The translations under genes were made by a program, and so were the position numbers. From an uncultured Collinsella sp. (GTDB taxonomy: Bacteria; Actinomycetota; Coriobacteriia; Coriobacteriales; Coriobacteriaceae), in contig CAUCXP010000003.1 in assembly GCA_958446785.1 (NCBI GenBank), forward strand, positions 1 to 23,369: 23,369 nucleotides of DNA. Reading direction: 5' to 3'. The notes below the pieces were generated by a model that made no database searches, had not been told where the DNA came from, and saw only the letters and a list, made by a program, of their open reading frames with translations. This document shows, in pieces, positions 1 to 8,261 of this stretch. Every line of letters begins with the position of its first letter. The stretch's first letter is position 1.

Positions 1-1865
1 GCGTGGGGCTCTCCCAGCTCATGACGTTCTTTACGGCCTCGCTCTTTAAGACGCAGATTGCCGATTTTCACTTCTTTTTCTCGGTGCATGCGTTCAACCT
101 GACACTTGCCTGCATGCTCGTAATGTTTGTGCTCACGCTACTGCTGAACCTGCGCGCCGTGCGTCGTACCAAACTCATCGAGCTTATGGGTGCCGAGCGC
201 CGCAACGAGAGCATCAAGACACGCAATCCCTGGATTGCGATTGCCATCTTTACCGTGGGCGTGCTACTTGTGGGCGTGGCCTATTACCGTCTGCTGCGTG
301 ATGGGTTCCCGCTAACCGAGACGGGCGACAAGCTGGACGGGGCCATGAGCCAGTTTGGCATTACGACCGCTATGGTTACGGTGGGCACCTTTGCCCTGTT
401 CTGGGGACTCTCGGGCATGCTCATCAAGCTGCTGCAGAGCTTGCGCGGCGTGTATTGGCGCGGCCTCAATATGTTTACCGTGCGTCAGCTTTCGGCCAAG
501 GTCAATACGGTGTGCTTTTCGATGGGCGTCATCGCGATGATTCTGTTCCTTGCCATTACCTCGGTGACGTGCGGTATGTCGATTGCCAACGTGATGAACG
601 AGAATCTGGAGCGCTATAACCCTGTTGACGTGTCTCAGACGTATGTCTATTACACGCCCGAAACGCTCGACTACTACAAGGAGTATGTCAATCCGTCTGA
701 GGCCGATCGCATGGTGCTGGCCGATGCAACGGTCGATTTGTACGCTGCATGGCATGGCGATCGTAAAGATCCCGATAACGTTGCAGACGGTATTAAGGGC
801 AAGTCGGCGGACAACAACGACGAGACCGGCAAGAAGGTCAATATCGCCGATGTTGCCGGTGAGCATGTGCAGATCGATTCGTATCTGAGTTATCCGCTTG
901 GCGGCTCGGGCCCCTCGGTGGTGGCGGGTGAGATGTGCAAGGCCATGGGCGAAAAGCTTCTCAAGGCGCTCGAGGGAAGCAACGCCGATGCGATGGGTCT
1001 GTATGTGACGCCGGCGAGCCAGTACAACAAGCTGCGCCAGATGATGGGCGAGGAGCCGGTGAGCATTGGCCGCGACCAGTACGTGCTTACGTGTGATATG
1101 GGCGGTGAGCTGGGCGACCTGTACACCAAGTATATGGCTGGCGGCCATACCCTCACCTTGGACGGGCATGAGCTCAAGCCCGCAACCGATAAGTCGGACG
1201 AGGACACGGCGGCCATCGCCAACTCGGCGATGGGCAGCAATCCCGGTACCGTGGTCGTAGCCGATGAGCTGCTGTCCCAGCTTAATCTGCAGCCGTATTC
1301 CAGTAATCTGCTCGTTAATTACAAACAGGGTATGGATACGACCGAGGCAGACGAGAGCATTAAATACACCTTGCTCGATAATCTGCTCGTTGACGGCAAG
1401 GAGCCGGGGTCGTGGGGAGTCTTCATCACGCGTTCCGAGATGTACACGCAAGCAGCGCAGATGAACGGCATGATTAGCTATCTGGCCATCTACATTGGCT
1501 TTGTACTGGTCGTTGCGTGCGCGGCGATACTGTCGATCCAGCAGCTCTCCAATGTGGCCGACGGCAGCCGCAGCTATCGTGTGCTGGCACAGATTGGCTG
1601 TGACGACCGCCAGATTCGCCATTCGGTGATGGCGCAGCAAGCGGTGTTCTTCCTATTCCCGCTGGCAGTGGGTCTGGCGCACTCCTTTGTGGCGCTTAAC
1701 GTGATCATCGAGCTGGTGAGCACGTTTGGCAACATGAGCATCGGCGGTACCGTGGGCCTCACCTGTGCGATCTTCCTGGCGGCCTATGGTGGTTACTTCC
1801 TGGTGACCTACCTCATGAGCACCGGCATGGTACAAGCTGCCATCGCCACCCGTTACAGCGAGTAG
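1..1865 (+). CDS. FtsX-family (BceB-like) ABC transporter permease, 5' truncated by the window edge
   Basis: About 620 residues are visible and the reading frame is open to the window edge, so the GTG at position 3 is probably internal and the true start lies upstream. In the visible protein, four hydrophobic segments (about 30-48, 77-95, 120-142 and 170-195) precede a large hydrophilic region (about 200-490). Three more follow (about 494-514, 550-575 and 585-608). A long extracellular domain before the last three helices is the layout of BceB-type permeases, which work with an ABC ATPase in sensing and resisting cell-wall-active peptide antibiotics. The ATPase partner and the first helices would lie upstream. 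The substrate cannot be told from sequence. The last 18 codons are echoed in a degenerate remnant near 10230-10285. Confidence 0.8.
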   Translation, partial: VGLSQLMTFFTASLFKTQIADFHFFFSVHAFNLTLACMLVMFVLTLLLNLRAVRRTKLIELMGAERRNESIKTRNPWIAIAIFTVGVLLVGVAYYRLLRDGFPLTETGDKLDGAMSQFGITTAMVTVGTFALFWGLSGMLIKLLQSLRGVYWRGLNMFTVRQLSAKVNTVCFSMGVIAMILFLAITSVTCGMSIANVMNENLERYNPVDVSQTYVYYTPETLDYYKEYVNPSEADRMVLADATVDLYAAWHGDRKDPDNVADGIKGKSADNNDETGKKVNIADVAGEHVQIDSYLSYPLGGSGPSVVAGEMCKAMGEKLLKALEGSNADAMGLYVTPASQYNKLRQMMGEEPVSIGRDQYVLTCDMGGELGDLYTKYMAGGHTLTLDGHELKPATDKSDEDTAAIANSAMGSNPGTVVVADELLSQLNLQPYSSNLLVNYKQGMDTTEADESIKYTLLDNLLVDGKEPGSWGVFITRSEMYTQAAQMNGMISYLAIYIGFVLVVACAAILSIQQLSNVADGSRSYRVLAQIGCDDRQIRHSVMAQQAVFFLFPLAVGLAHSFVALNVIIELVSTFGNMSIGGTVGLTCAIFLAAYGGYFLVTYLMSTGMVQAAIATRYSE

Positions 1866-1899
1866 CAGACGGGCAAAACCGTCGCAAAACCAACGCAAA

Positions 1900-1943
1900 C
1901 AACCGCCGCGGAGGGAGTCGGCCCCCTTCCGCGGCGGTTTTTT
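1900..1943 (+). terminator. Intrinsic terminator of the FtsX permease gene
   Basis: A 12-bp perfect stem (AACCGCCGCGGA, 1901-1912, with its complement at 1928-1939) runs directly into a T tract, 35 bases after the stop codon. The copy near 10320 keeps the same stem, with a G-C pair replaced by an A-T pair. Confidence 0.85.
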
Positions 1944-2106
1944 GCCTTTCCGGTACGCCTCAGATGCAAGTGAGTAGACTTTTTTGGATCTGCCGAGCAC
2001 ATCGCGACAAATGCTCGGTAAAACCGCAGGTCAGCGCTGTGGCGATTTGGGGTGTGCTCTGCCTCCTGCAAGAAGTCTACTCACTTGGTTTTTGCTGCTA
2101 GAAGAC

Positions 2107-2137
2107 CGCTGCGAGGGAAGGCAACTCCCTCGCAGCG
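2107..2137. terminator. Hairpin between convergent genes, possible bidirectional terminator
   Basis: A 12-bp perfect stem (CGCTGCGAGGGA, 2107-2118, and its complement at 2126-2137) has a 7-base loop. It lies between the convergent FtsX and LuxR genes. There is no long T tract on either side, so its role as a terminator is uncertain. Copy B carries a compensatory T-A to C-G change in the same stem. Confidence 0.45.
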
Positions 2138-2192
2138 ACCGACGTTTGTCCAGATAAAACCTGCCAAAATAAACCTGTCCCTTTTTGGTAGG

Positions 2193-3158
2193 TTATCGCT
2201 TCCAAAAGTGGAGGATCAACGTCGTGCGGTTTTGCTGCTCGGTTTTGACCAGGATGTTGTGGATGTGGGTCTTGACGGTGCCCACGGCAAGGAATAGCTC
2301 GTCAGCGATCTCTTGGTTCGATTTGCCCAGCACAACCAGACGCATAACTTCGGTCTCACGGTTGGAGAGCTTGTAGGCGTTGCGATAGAAGGGCATCTGC
2401 TCTTCGATGTGTCGATCAAGATCGCTGACGTTCTTTTCCTCGGGCGCCTCCTGCATGCGGATTGAAAGCACGTGGTAGGAGTGGATGATCAGCAGAATCG
2501 CAAAGTAGCAGGCAAAGACGTTTTCGCTAAAGTTGCGCTCGGACAGATATAGTTGCAGCCAAGAGGGCGCCAGACTCATGGGGACAATCAGAATGTTGTA
2601 GAAATCCTCGGCGACGATGCATCCGACCAGAATAGCGCCGATAATCAGGTGCTTTCGTTGGTTGTTAACGCGTGCCTTCAGCTCGACTTGTGTGCTCTTG
2701 CGTGCCGTCCAAAAGATATAGAGCCCCACAAATACAAGGAATGCCTGACGCATCGTGTAGTAGAGCCATTGATGCATGGGGCCGTAGGGGACAGCGACAA
2801 TGATCAGCAGCTCGCTCAGGAAGAACGTTGCGACGGGAATAACAAACTGCTTTTTAGAATGCTTATCGAGCAGGTCCATGGCAATCAGCCAAATAAAAGC
2901 CTGTGAAGCGGTCGCCACAAGGGTCCGCATTACAGGCATGGTAATTGAGTAATAGTCACTGGCCGGAAAACTCTGGTTTTGCAACGTGTATTCAAAAAAG
3001 AAGATCTCGGTCATCTCGATGGCATAGCAAATAAAAACGCCGCTGCCATAGATAAAGAATCGGCGACGGGACGAGGCATAGGCGGCAAGCGAAAGCACTG
3101 CCGTCACAATACAGATCACGAGTATCGCTAGGGTATAGAAGAACATCAGAGTGTTCAT
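2193..3158 (-). CDS. Membrane-bound LuxR-family transcriptional regulator, AguR-like
   Basis: The 321-residue protein has about seven hydrophobic segments in the first 240 residues (roughly 5-28, 34-55, 75-98, 105-124, 133-150, 168-187 and 212-230). A C-terminal LuxR helix-turn-helix follows (263-321), with the typical LSNRETEVM start and a GTVKTHIHNIL recognition helix. It is thus a one-component sensor that would read a signal in or at the membrane and bind DNA directly. It is divergent from ptcA-aguD-aguA. The agmatine regulator AguR of Lactococcus lactis is also a multi-spanning membrane protein with a LuxR output domain, so agmatine sensing is a reasonable inference. Such regulators are numerous in Coriobacteriia and this one could have another target. 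The ATG follows a weak ribosome site (GGGACGG). Confidence 0.75.
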   Translation of the reverse strand: MNTLMFFYTLAILVICIVTAVLSLAAYASSRRRFFIYGSGVFICYAIEMTEIFFFEYTLQNQSFPASDYYSITMPVMRTLVATASQAFIWLIAMDLLDKHSKKQFVIPVATFFLSELLIIVAVPYGPMHQWLYYTMRQAFLVFVGLYIFWTARKSTQVELKARVNNQRKHLIIGAILVGCIVAEDFYNILIVPMSLAPSWLQLYLSERNFSENVFACYFAILLIIHSYHVLSIRMQEAPEEKNVSDLDRHIEEQMPFYRNAYKLSNRETEVMRLVVLGKSNQEIADELFLAVGTVKTHIHNILVKTEQQNRTTLILHFWKR

Positions 3159-3275
3159 CTGTCACCGTCCCATCTCATTTAATCTATGGCAAAGCCCTGT
3201 ATGCCTTGTGGGGTATAGACGTCTCAACCCTTCGTTTCATTGCGGATTAGGCGCCGAGATACAGCATAGCCGTAT

Positions 3276-3365
3276 ACCGTTCGCGGTTCTAGATAGTAAA
3301 CCCCCTGCAATCCCGCTACCTGCGGGTTTATATTGGTTTAGAGGGGGTGTAACTCCGTGAACGGT
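3276..3365. promoter_or_regulatory. Nested inverted repeats in the LuxR/ptcA divergent spacer, candidate operator or leader
   Basis: The 330-base spacer 3159-3488 holds three nested inverted repeats with nearly the same centre: ACCGTTC (3276-3282) with GAACGGT (3359-3365), ACCCCCT (3300-3306) with AGGGGGT (3342-3348), and CCCGC (3312-3316) with GCGGG (3322-3326). It is more AT-rich than the flanking genes and must contain both divergent promoters. I cannot assign -35/-10 boxes with confidence. A binding region for the adjacent LuxR protein is plausible but inferred from position. Confidence 0.4.
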
Positions 3366-3488
3366 CTTTAATCCCGAATAAACTAGGTAAAAATTGCATA
3401 CGGGTGAATGATGGTCTTGTCAACACGAGGCGTGATGTTCGAGCGCCTCATAGTAATAGTCGGCACGACCGGCGGAAAGGAAATCGAC

Positions 3489-4562
3489 ATGGCACTGCCT
3501 AAGGATTTCATCGACACCAACGACTTCACCAAAGAGCAGATCCTGGCTATCGAGGATCTTGGCCTGGCAATGAAGAAGGCCATCAAGGTTGACGGTTATT
3601 ATCCGCACCTGCTCCGCAACAAGAGCCTTGGCATGATCTTCCAGCAGGTCTCCACCCGCACTCGTCTTTCCTTCGAGACCGCTATGACCGACCTCGGCGG
3701 CCATGCTCAGTTCTATGGCCCTGGCACCATCCAGCTCGGCGGTCACGAGTCCCTGGGCGACACCGCTCGCGTCATGGGCGACCTGCTCGACATCATGATG
3801 GCTCGCGTTGACCGTCACAAGGACGTCGTCGGCCTCGCCGAGGGCTCCGCTGTGCCCGTCATCAACGGCATGTCCGAGTTCAACCATCCCACGCAGGAGA
3901 TGGGCGACCTCATGACCATGCTCGAGAACCTCCCCGAGGGCAAGAAGATCGAGGACTGCACCCTGGCCTTCATCGGCGACGCCACCCAGGTCTGCGTCTC
4001 CCTCATGTTCATCGCCTCCAAGGTCGGCATGAAGTTTGTCCAGTTTGGACCTAAGGGCCACCAGATCCCCGACGGCGGCCTGCACGTTGGCACCGTCGAG
4101 GAGCGCGCCGAGTTCGGCAAGCAGATGATGGCCATCGCCGAGGAGAACTGCAAGGTCTCCGGCGGCTCTGTCGTCATCTCCGACGACATCGAGTGCATCA
4201 AGGGCGCCGACTTCATCTACACCGACGTGTGGTATGGCCTGTACGACGAGGAGGTCTCGGGCGAGAACTACATGGACGTGTTCTATCCCAAGTATCAGGT
4301 CACCATGGACATGATGAACTTCGCCGGCCCCAACTCCAAGTTCATGCACTGCCTGCCGGCCACCCGCAACGAGGAGGTCGTCGACGAGGTCATGGACGAT
4401 CCCGAGCGCTCCCTGTGCTGGGTCGAGGCCGAGAACCGCAAGCACTCCATCCGTGCTCTCCTTGCCGCCCTGGGCAAGCGCACCCCGCTCAACGACGAGG
4501 GTGTCGAGTACTCCGCCAAGGCTGAGCTCCACGCCGCTCTCGAAGCTCTCGAGCAGCTCTAA
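3489..4562 (+). CDS. ptcA: Putrescine carbamoyltransferase
   Basis: Second step of the agmatine deiminase pathway: carbamoylputrescine plus phosphate gives putrescine and carbamoyl phosphate in the cytoplasm. The 357-residue protein shows the transcarbamylase signatures STRTR (55-59, carbamoyl phosphate binding), HPTQ (133-136) and HCLPATR (287-293). It reads closely along its length with Enterococcus faecalis putrescine carbamoyltransferase, including FQQxSTRTR, GDATQVC and DVWYGLY. The YGLY segment stands where ornithine carbamoyltransferases carry the SMG loop, and the C-terminal helical extension also fits the putrescine enzyme. I chose the ATG at 3489 because GGAAAGGAAAT precedes it and the protein then begins where family members do. 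The frame stays open upstream to 3408, but those 27 codons resemble nothing. It heads the agu cluster and has strongly biased, C-ending codons. Confidence 0.93.
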   Translation: MALPKDFIDTNDFTKEQILAIEDLGLAMKKAIKVDGYYPHLLRNKSLGMIFQQVSTRTRLSFETAMTDLGGHAQFYGPGTIQLGGHESLGDTARVMGDLLDIMMARVDRHKDVVGLAEGSAVPVINGMSEFNHPTQEMGDLMTMLENLPEGKKIEDCTLAFIGDATQVCVSLMFIASKVGMKFVQFGPKGHQIPDGGLHVGTVEERAEFGKQMMAIAEENCKVSGGSVVISDDIECIKGADFIYTDVWYGLYDEEVSGENYMDVFYPKYQVTMDMMNFAGPNSKFMHCLPATRNEEVVDEVMDDPERSLCWVEAENRKHSIRALLAALGKRTPLNDEGVEYSAKAELHAALEALEQL

Positions 4563-4588
4563 GCCTTAAGCCTGCTAAACGCACGTTT

Positions 4589-4664
4589 GCGGGCGGCGGA
4601 TGCTCGTCTCCTGTCGCCCGCTCACCGAGGCCCAAGCAATTGCCTTAATACCTTAGGGCCTCGG
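4589..4664 (+). other. Two hairpins in the ptcA-aguD spacer
   Basis: GCGGGCG (4589-4595) pairs with CGCCCGC (4615-4621), and CCGAGGCCC (4625-4633) pairs with GGGCCTCGG (4656-4664). Neither is followed by a T tract, so they look like mRNA-processing or stability structures within an operon rather than a terminator. The 133-base gap otherwise ends with the aguD ribosome site GAAGGAG. Confidence 0.5.
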
Positions 4665-4695
4665 ATCTGTCCAAGACTGAGCGAAGGAGCTCATC

Positions 4696-6135
4696 ATGAG
4701 CGACGGAAAGAAAAAGCTTTCCTTTTTGACGGTCATTTCGACCATCATCTGCGTCGTCTTCGTTTGCGAGGCCGCCGCTCCTGCTGCTGCCATTGGCAAC
4801 CAGCAGTTCTTCTGGTGGATCTTCCTGATCCTGACCTTCCTGCTTCCCTACGGCATGGTTGTTGCCGAGCTCGGTACCACCTATGACGGCGAGGGCGGCA
4901 TTTACGACTGGGTACGCGATGGCCTGGGCGACAAATGGGGCGCCCGCATCTCGTACTACTACTGGGTCAACTACCCGCTGTGGATCGCCTCGCTGGCTAC
5001 CATGTTCCCCGACATTTTGGGCATGGTCTTTGGCGTCGAGTTCAACTTGATCGCCAAGATGGGTATCGATCTTGCCTTTGTGTGGATCGTCTATCTCATG
5101 GGCCGCTCCAAGGCGGCCGACTCCGAGTGGGTCCTTAACGGTGGCGCCATCATCAAGGTCGCCGTCGCCGTTATCGTTGGCGCTTTGGGCATTTGGTATG
5201 CCATGGAGAACGGTTTTGCGAACGACATGTCCGCTGCCACCTTCCTGCCCGAGCTCACCAACACCAACGCTCTCGGTTACCTGTCGATCATCATCTTTAA
5301 CTTCATGGGCTTCGAGGTCATCTGCACCATGACCGACGACATGGCCGATCCCGCTCGCGATATCCCCAAGGCCATCATCGTCGGTGGCCTGTCCATCGCC
5401 GTGATCTACCTGTTCGCTGGCTTTGGCATCGGCGCCGCCGTGCCGGCCGACTCCATCGATCCCGACTACGGCATGATCGTCGCAGTCCAGACCATGGTGG
5501 GCGACTCCATGATCTTTAAGGTCATCTGCATCGCCTTCCTGATCACCCTGTTCGCCAACATGGCCGCTTGGTCCTTCGGCGTTAACTCCGTTGCTCGCTA
5601 CGCTGCCGAGCACGGCAACATGCCCAAGGTCTTCGCCTCGATGATCTCGGATGACGACATGCCCAACGGCGCCAACCTGGTCAACGCTGTCGTTGCCTCC
5701 CTGGTGCTGTGCCTGCAGCTCGTTCCCATCGACGCCATCTCCAACGGTGTCTTCTGGATGCTCTTTGGCACCTCTGTCGTCTTCCTGCTGTTGACCTACA
5801 TCCCGATGTTCCCGGCGTTCCTCAACCTTCGTAAGAACGACCCCAACCGTGAGCGCATCTTCACGTTCCCGTTTAAGGGCGCCATGATGAAGGTCATGCT
5901 GGCCATCCCCTGCATCGAGCTGGTTCTTGCCATCGTTGCCACGCTGATCCCGTTCTCCGCTGCTGAAATTGGCGACAAGGTCCCGATGATCGTTATCTTC
6001 ATCGTGCTCGTGCTCATCGGCGAGGTCGTCCGCGTCGTCAGCGCTAAGGGCCGCGAGACCGAGTACAAGGGTCTGACCCCTGAGCTCGCAGCCCAGCGTC
6101 TCGCTGAGGAGGCCGCCGAGGCCGAGGAGAACTAG
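4696..6135 (+). CDS. aguD: Agmatine/putrescine antiporter, APC superfamily
   Basis: A 479-residue integral membrane protein with about twelve hydrophobic segments of the amino acid-polyamine-organocation (APC) superfamily. The small-residue stretch AAPAAAIGN near residue 30 is the substrate-binding break of helix 1. Its place between putrescine carbamoyltransferase and agmatine deiminase is the order of the AgDI operon, where the transporter takes up agmatine in exchange for putrescine. The ATG at 4696 follows GAAGGAG at 4683-4689. Codon use is strongly biased, like ptcA and aguA, which suggests high expression. A paralogue with the same fold and many identical stretches (QFFWWIF, LTFLLPYG, VAELGT, GFANDMS, PNG) lies at 8281-9690. 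The cytoplasmic C-terminus is Glu/Ala-rich. Substrate identity is inferred from context. Confidence 0.88.
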   Translation: MSDGKKKLSFLTVISTIICVVFVCEAAAPAAAIGNQQFFWWIFLILTFLLPYGMVVAELGTTYDGEGGIYDWVRDGLGDKWGARISYYYWVNYPLWIASLATMFPDILGMVFGVEFNLIAKMGIDLAFVWIVYLMGRSKAADSEWVLNGGAIIKVAVAVIVGALGIWYAMENGFANDMSAATFLPELTNTNALGYLSIIIFNFMGFEVICTMTDDMADPARDIPKAIIVGGLSIAVIYLFAGFGIGAAVPADSIDPDYGMIVAVQTMVGDSMIFKVICIAFLITLFANMAAWSFGVNSVARYAAEHGNMPKVFASMISDDDMPNGANLVNAVVASLVLCLQLVPIDAISNGVFWMLFGTSVVFLLLTYIPMFPAFLNLRKNDPNRERIFTFPFKGAMMKVMLAIPCIELVLAIVATLIPFSAAEIGDKVPMIVIFIVLVLIGEVVRVVSAKGRETEYKGLTPELAAQRLAEEAAEAEEN

Positions 6136-6267
6136 AGCACCCGGTTCTGGGGCTCCAACCCTCCTCGTGTACCAACGCGCGCTTCGTCGGGCTTGTCGCT
6201 CCCGACTCCGGGCACTCTAGCCTCTTCGGAGGCGTGTCCAAGCGACAGGTTTGCTAACCATTCCCCC

Positions 6268-6474
6268 GGGGTGGGTGTGAGCGATAGCTCCGGTAACCAC
6301 CGCCCACCCCAATCTCTCTTCCGTATCCTTCGTGCGTTTTGTCTCCGCGCACTTGGTTACGTCGTCGCTTGCCGGTGCGATTCCGTGAAAACCGGCACCG
6401 GGCGCCCCGACCTTTGCCGGGGAACGGGCGCCTACCATCTCTTGGTTTTAGGCTGCGGGTAACCCGCCCGCAGC
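6268..6474 (+). promoter_or_regulatory. Structured aguD-aguA spacer
   Basis: The 368-base gap between aguD and aguA carries no convincing gene but several stems. GGGGTGGG (6268-6275) pairs with CCCACCCC (6303-6310), TGCCGGT (6370-6376) with ACCGGCA (6391-6397), and CCCCG (6405-6409) with CGGGG (6418-6422) inside an outer GGCGCC pair (6401-6406, 6427-6432). Just before the aguA ribosome site, two mutually exclusive stems overlap: GCTGCGG (6452-6458) with CCGCAGC (6468-6474), or GCGGG (6455-6459) with CCCGC (6463-6467). This could set aguA expression relative to aguD or hide an internal promoter. I recognise no named riboswitch class. Confidence 0.4.
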
Positions 6475-6503
6475 AAGCGATCGTTCGATTTGGAGGAAAT
6501 CTT

Positions 6504-7709
6504 ATGCGTACGATCACCGAGTCCGAGTCCACCCCCAAGGCCGACGGCTTCTTCATGCCCGCCGAGTTCGCCCCGCAGGATCGCGTGTGGATGGGCTGGC
6601 CCCACCGCACCGACACCTGGGCCCACGGCGCCAAGCCGGCCCAGAAGCAGTATGCCGCCATCGCCCGCGCCATCTCCGAGTTCACCCCGGTCTATATGTG
6701 CGCCAACCAGGTCGACTACGCCAACTGCAAGGCCGTCTTCGAGAACGACGAGAACGTCACCGTCATCGAGATGACCACCGACGACGCCTGGTTCCGCGAC
6801 ACTGCCGCCACCTACGTCATCAACGGCAAGGGCGAGAAGCGCGCCAACCACTGGCACTTCAACGCCTACGGCGGCCTCGTCGACGGCCTGTACTTCCCGT
6901 GGGACAAGGACGAGCAGATCGCCCTCAAGATGGCTGAGCTCTCCGGCTGCCGCCGCTATCGTCCCGACGACATGATCCTCGAGGGCGGCTCCATCACCGT
7001 CGACGGCGAGGGCACCCTTGTCGTGACCGACCAGTGCCTGCTTTCCCCGGGCCGCACCTGCTCTGCGGTTCTGGAGGAGGAAGAGGATCCCGAGTCCATC
7101 TGGCCCAAGTACCGCAAGAAGTTTGAGCCCTGGAGCGAGGAGCTTCGCGCCTACATGGACGAGCACCTCAAGGATTACCTGGGTGTCGAGAAGGTCATCT
7201 GGGTCAAGGAGGGCATCGACCCCGAGGAGACCAACGGCCACATCGATGACGTCGCCACGTTCATCGCTCCGGGCGTCATGGCCTGCATCTGGACCGACGA
7301 TCCCGAGTATCCGTTCTACGAGCAGTGCCACGCTGCCTACGAGACCCTCTCCAACGCCGTTGACGCTAAGGGCCGCAAGATGAAGGTCTACAAGCTCTGC
7401 ATGCCCGTGAACCCGCTGTTCATGGACCAGGCTTCCTGCGACACCATCGACGCCGACGAGAACGCCGAGCCGCGCGTCCCCGACGAGCCGCTGATCGCCT
7501 CTTACATGAACTACCTGGTCACCAACCACGGCGTTATCGTCCCGCAGTACGGCGACGAGAACGACCAGCTGGCCGTTGACACGCTCCAGAAGATTTACGA
7601 CGAGGTCTGGGGCGAGGGCGTCTACAAGTGCGTCGGCGTCCAGTCCGAGCAGGTCGTCTTCGGCGGCGGCAATATCCACTGCATTACCCAGCAGGAGCCC
7701 TCGGCGTAA
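6504..7709 (+). CDS. aguA: Agmatine deiminase
   Basis: Hydrolyses agmatine to N-carbamoylputrescine and ammonia (EC 3.5.3.12) through a covalent cysteine intermediate. The 401-residue protein keeps the expected catalytic residues of the guanidine-modifying fold: Asp99 in AWFRD, His246 and Asp248 in NGHIDDV, and Cys393 in GGGNIHC near the C-terminus. Conserved FNAYGGLVDGLYFPWD, LEGGS and IVPQYGDEND segments are also present. The ATG at 6504 follows GGAGGAAAT. Two departures from the family stand out. The usual RDxGP after the catalytic Asp reads RDTAA, and an acidic insertion of about 25 residues (about 186-222, EEEEDPESIW and following) makes it longer than the roughly 365-residue Enterococcus enzyme. 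It ends the main agu unit, before a strong terminator. Confidence 0.93.
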   Translation: MRTITESESTPKADGFFMPAEFAPQDRVWMGWPHRTDTWAHGAKPAQKQYAAIARAISEFTPVYMCANQVDYANCKAVFENDENVTVIEMTTDDAWFRDTAATYVINGKGEKRANHWHFNAYGGLVDGLYFPWDKDEQIALKMAELSGCRRYRPDDMILEGGSITVDGEGTLVVTDQCLLSPGRTCSAVLEEEEDPESIWPKYRKKFEPWSEELRAYMDEHLKDYLGVEKVIWVKEGIDPEETNGHIDDVATFIAPGVMACIWTDDPEYPFYEQCHAAYETLSNAVDAKGRKMKVYKLCMPVNPLFMDQASCDTIDADENAEPRVPDEPLIASYMNYLVTNHGVIVPQYGDENDQLAVDTLQKIYDEVWGEGVYKCVGVQSEQVVFGGGNIHCITQQEPSA

Positions 7710-7710
7710 C

Positions 7711-7796
7711 TCAGGCACGCCACCTTGGCGTTCACTCGTCGCTTACGTAGCGTCAGTACGCTACGCTCCTCGTTCGCGCCAATCTGGCGCACCTGA
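7711..7796 (+). other. Long imperfect palindrome directly after aguA
   Basis: Starting one base after the stop codon, TCAGGCACGCCA at 7711 is mirrored by TGGCGCACCTGA ending at 7796. The inner GTAGCGT (7747-7753) and ACGCTAC (7758-7764) form a perfect stem around a 4-base loop. The whole 86 bases can fold into one long imperfect hairpin. With no T tract, it may protect the 3' end of the mRNA or be a dispersed palindrome. Confidence 0.5.
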
Positions 7797-7841
7797 GCAC
7801 GCCGAGTAAACGTCTGACTTTCCGAGCCGTGATGATTCGGG

Positions 7842-7934
7842 AACCCAGCCGATCAATCGGACGGTCGGTGAATCGGACCATCTCGGGGCATTGATGGTCG
7901 GTTTATTCGATGTCTTGGTCGGCTGGGTTTTTCT
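7842..7934 (+). terminator. Intrinsic terminator of the ptcA-aguD-aguA unit
   Basis: AACCCAGCCGA (7842-7852) pairs perfectly with TCGGCTGGGTT (7919-7929), followed by a T tract. The interior folds further (CCGAT with ATCGG, GACCAT with ATGGTC). This separates the main agu transcript from the second antiporter. A further hairpin, CACTCCG (7940-7946) with CGGAGTG (7959-7965), follows immediately. Confidence 0.8.
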
Positions 7935-7984
7935 TTGGGCACTCCGTTGCCTCCACTTCGGAGTGTCCGCCTCTTTGATTGAGT

Positions 7985-8261
7985 ACGCGTCTGATCTGGG
8001 ATTTATTGCGGGTTAGGCCAATTGTTCGCTTGAATTTCCCAGGTCAGACGCGTCTTCAATTGATGATAGTTTCCGGTTGCGAGCGCGACCGTTTTGATCG
8101 GAGTATCTATGTACCAGCGTATCGTTATCTACACGCGCCTGTTCCGCGAGCGTTGGTCCAACAATTGCATCCTCTCTTCTCTTTGGGATGGCACCTGCAC
8201 CGGTGACGCGGCCTGCAACCCTACCTTGGGCTGCGCCTTCGGTACAGATGCCATCCTTTTT
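7985..8261 (+). promoter_or_regulatory. Structured leader with terminator-like hairpin upstream of the second antiporter
   Basis: Three structures occur in series. First is a 17-bp stem, ACGCGTCTGATCTGGGA (7985-8001) with 8037-8053, whose single mismatch is a G-U pair. A smaller fold spans about 8063-8110. Last, GGATGGCA (8186-8193) pairs with TGCCATCC (8249-8256) and is followed directly by TTTTT (8257-8261), 20 bases before the start codon. A terminator-like hairpin so close to the start suggests transcription attenuation in response to an unknown signal. A UGGCACC string at 8189-8195 recalls a T-box core, but the other T-box landmarks are missing. The rest of the 571-base gap 7710-8280 shows no gene. 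Confidence 0.5.

Larger units (their letters stand above)
1808..2188 (+). repeat. Repeat unit, copy A (3' end of FtsX gene plus downstream spacer)
   Basis: This stretch matches 10229-10608 at roughly 85% identity by eye. It includes the last codons of the permease, its terminator, a 121-bp segment bounded by perfect 15-bp inverted repeats (CAAGTGAGTAGACTT at 1967-1981 and its complement at 2073-2087), a second hairpin (2107-2118 with 2126-2137) and a 38-base tail (2151-2188). Inside the 121-bp segment a 7-bp hairpin (CCGAGCA with TGCTCGG) is also present. The tail ends five bases before the stop codon of the LuxR gene on the other strand. The spacer 1866-2192 holds no convincing gene. Confidence 0.8.

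Noticed and set aside
3408..3488. Upstream in-frame extension of ptcA starting at an ATG at 3408
   Set aside because: The 27 extra residues match nothing in transcarbamylases, and a good ribosome site lies directly before the ATG at 3489.
3489..4562. Ornithine carbamoyltransferase (argF/arcB) as the identity of this gene
   Set aside because: The SMG loop of ornithine enzymes is replaced by YGLY, the alignment follows the Enterococcus putrescine enzyme, and the neighbours are agmatine genes.
6370..6432. Cobalamin riboswitch, because of GCCGGTGCGATTCCG
   Set aside because: The short string looks like part of a cobalamin aptamer, but the conserved B12-box context and the rest of the fold are missing, and aguA is not a B12-regulated gene.
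6136..6503. Small genes in the aguD-aguA spacer (for example an 89-codon frame from 6193)
   Set aside because: No ribosome site, low-complexity translation, and the stretch is dominated by stems.
8186..8261. T-box leader for the second antiporter, because of UGGCACC before a terminator-like stem
   Set aside because: No AGUA or GAGAG-type stem I landmarks and no clear specifier region are visible, so only a generic structured leader is claimed.
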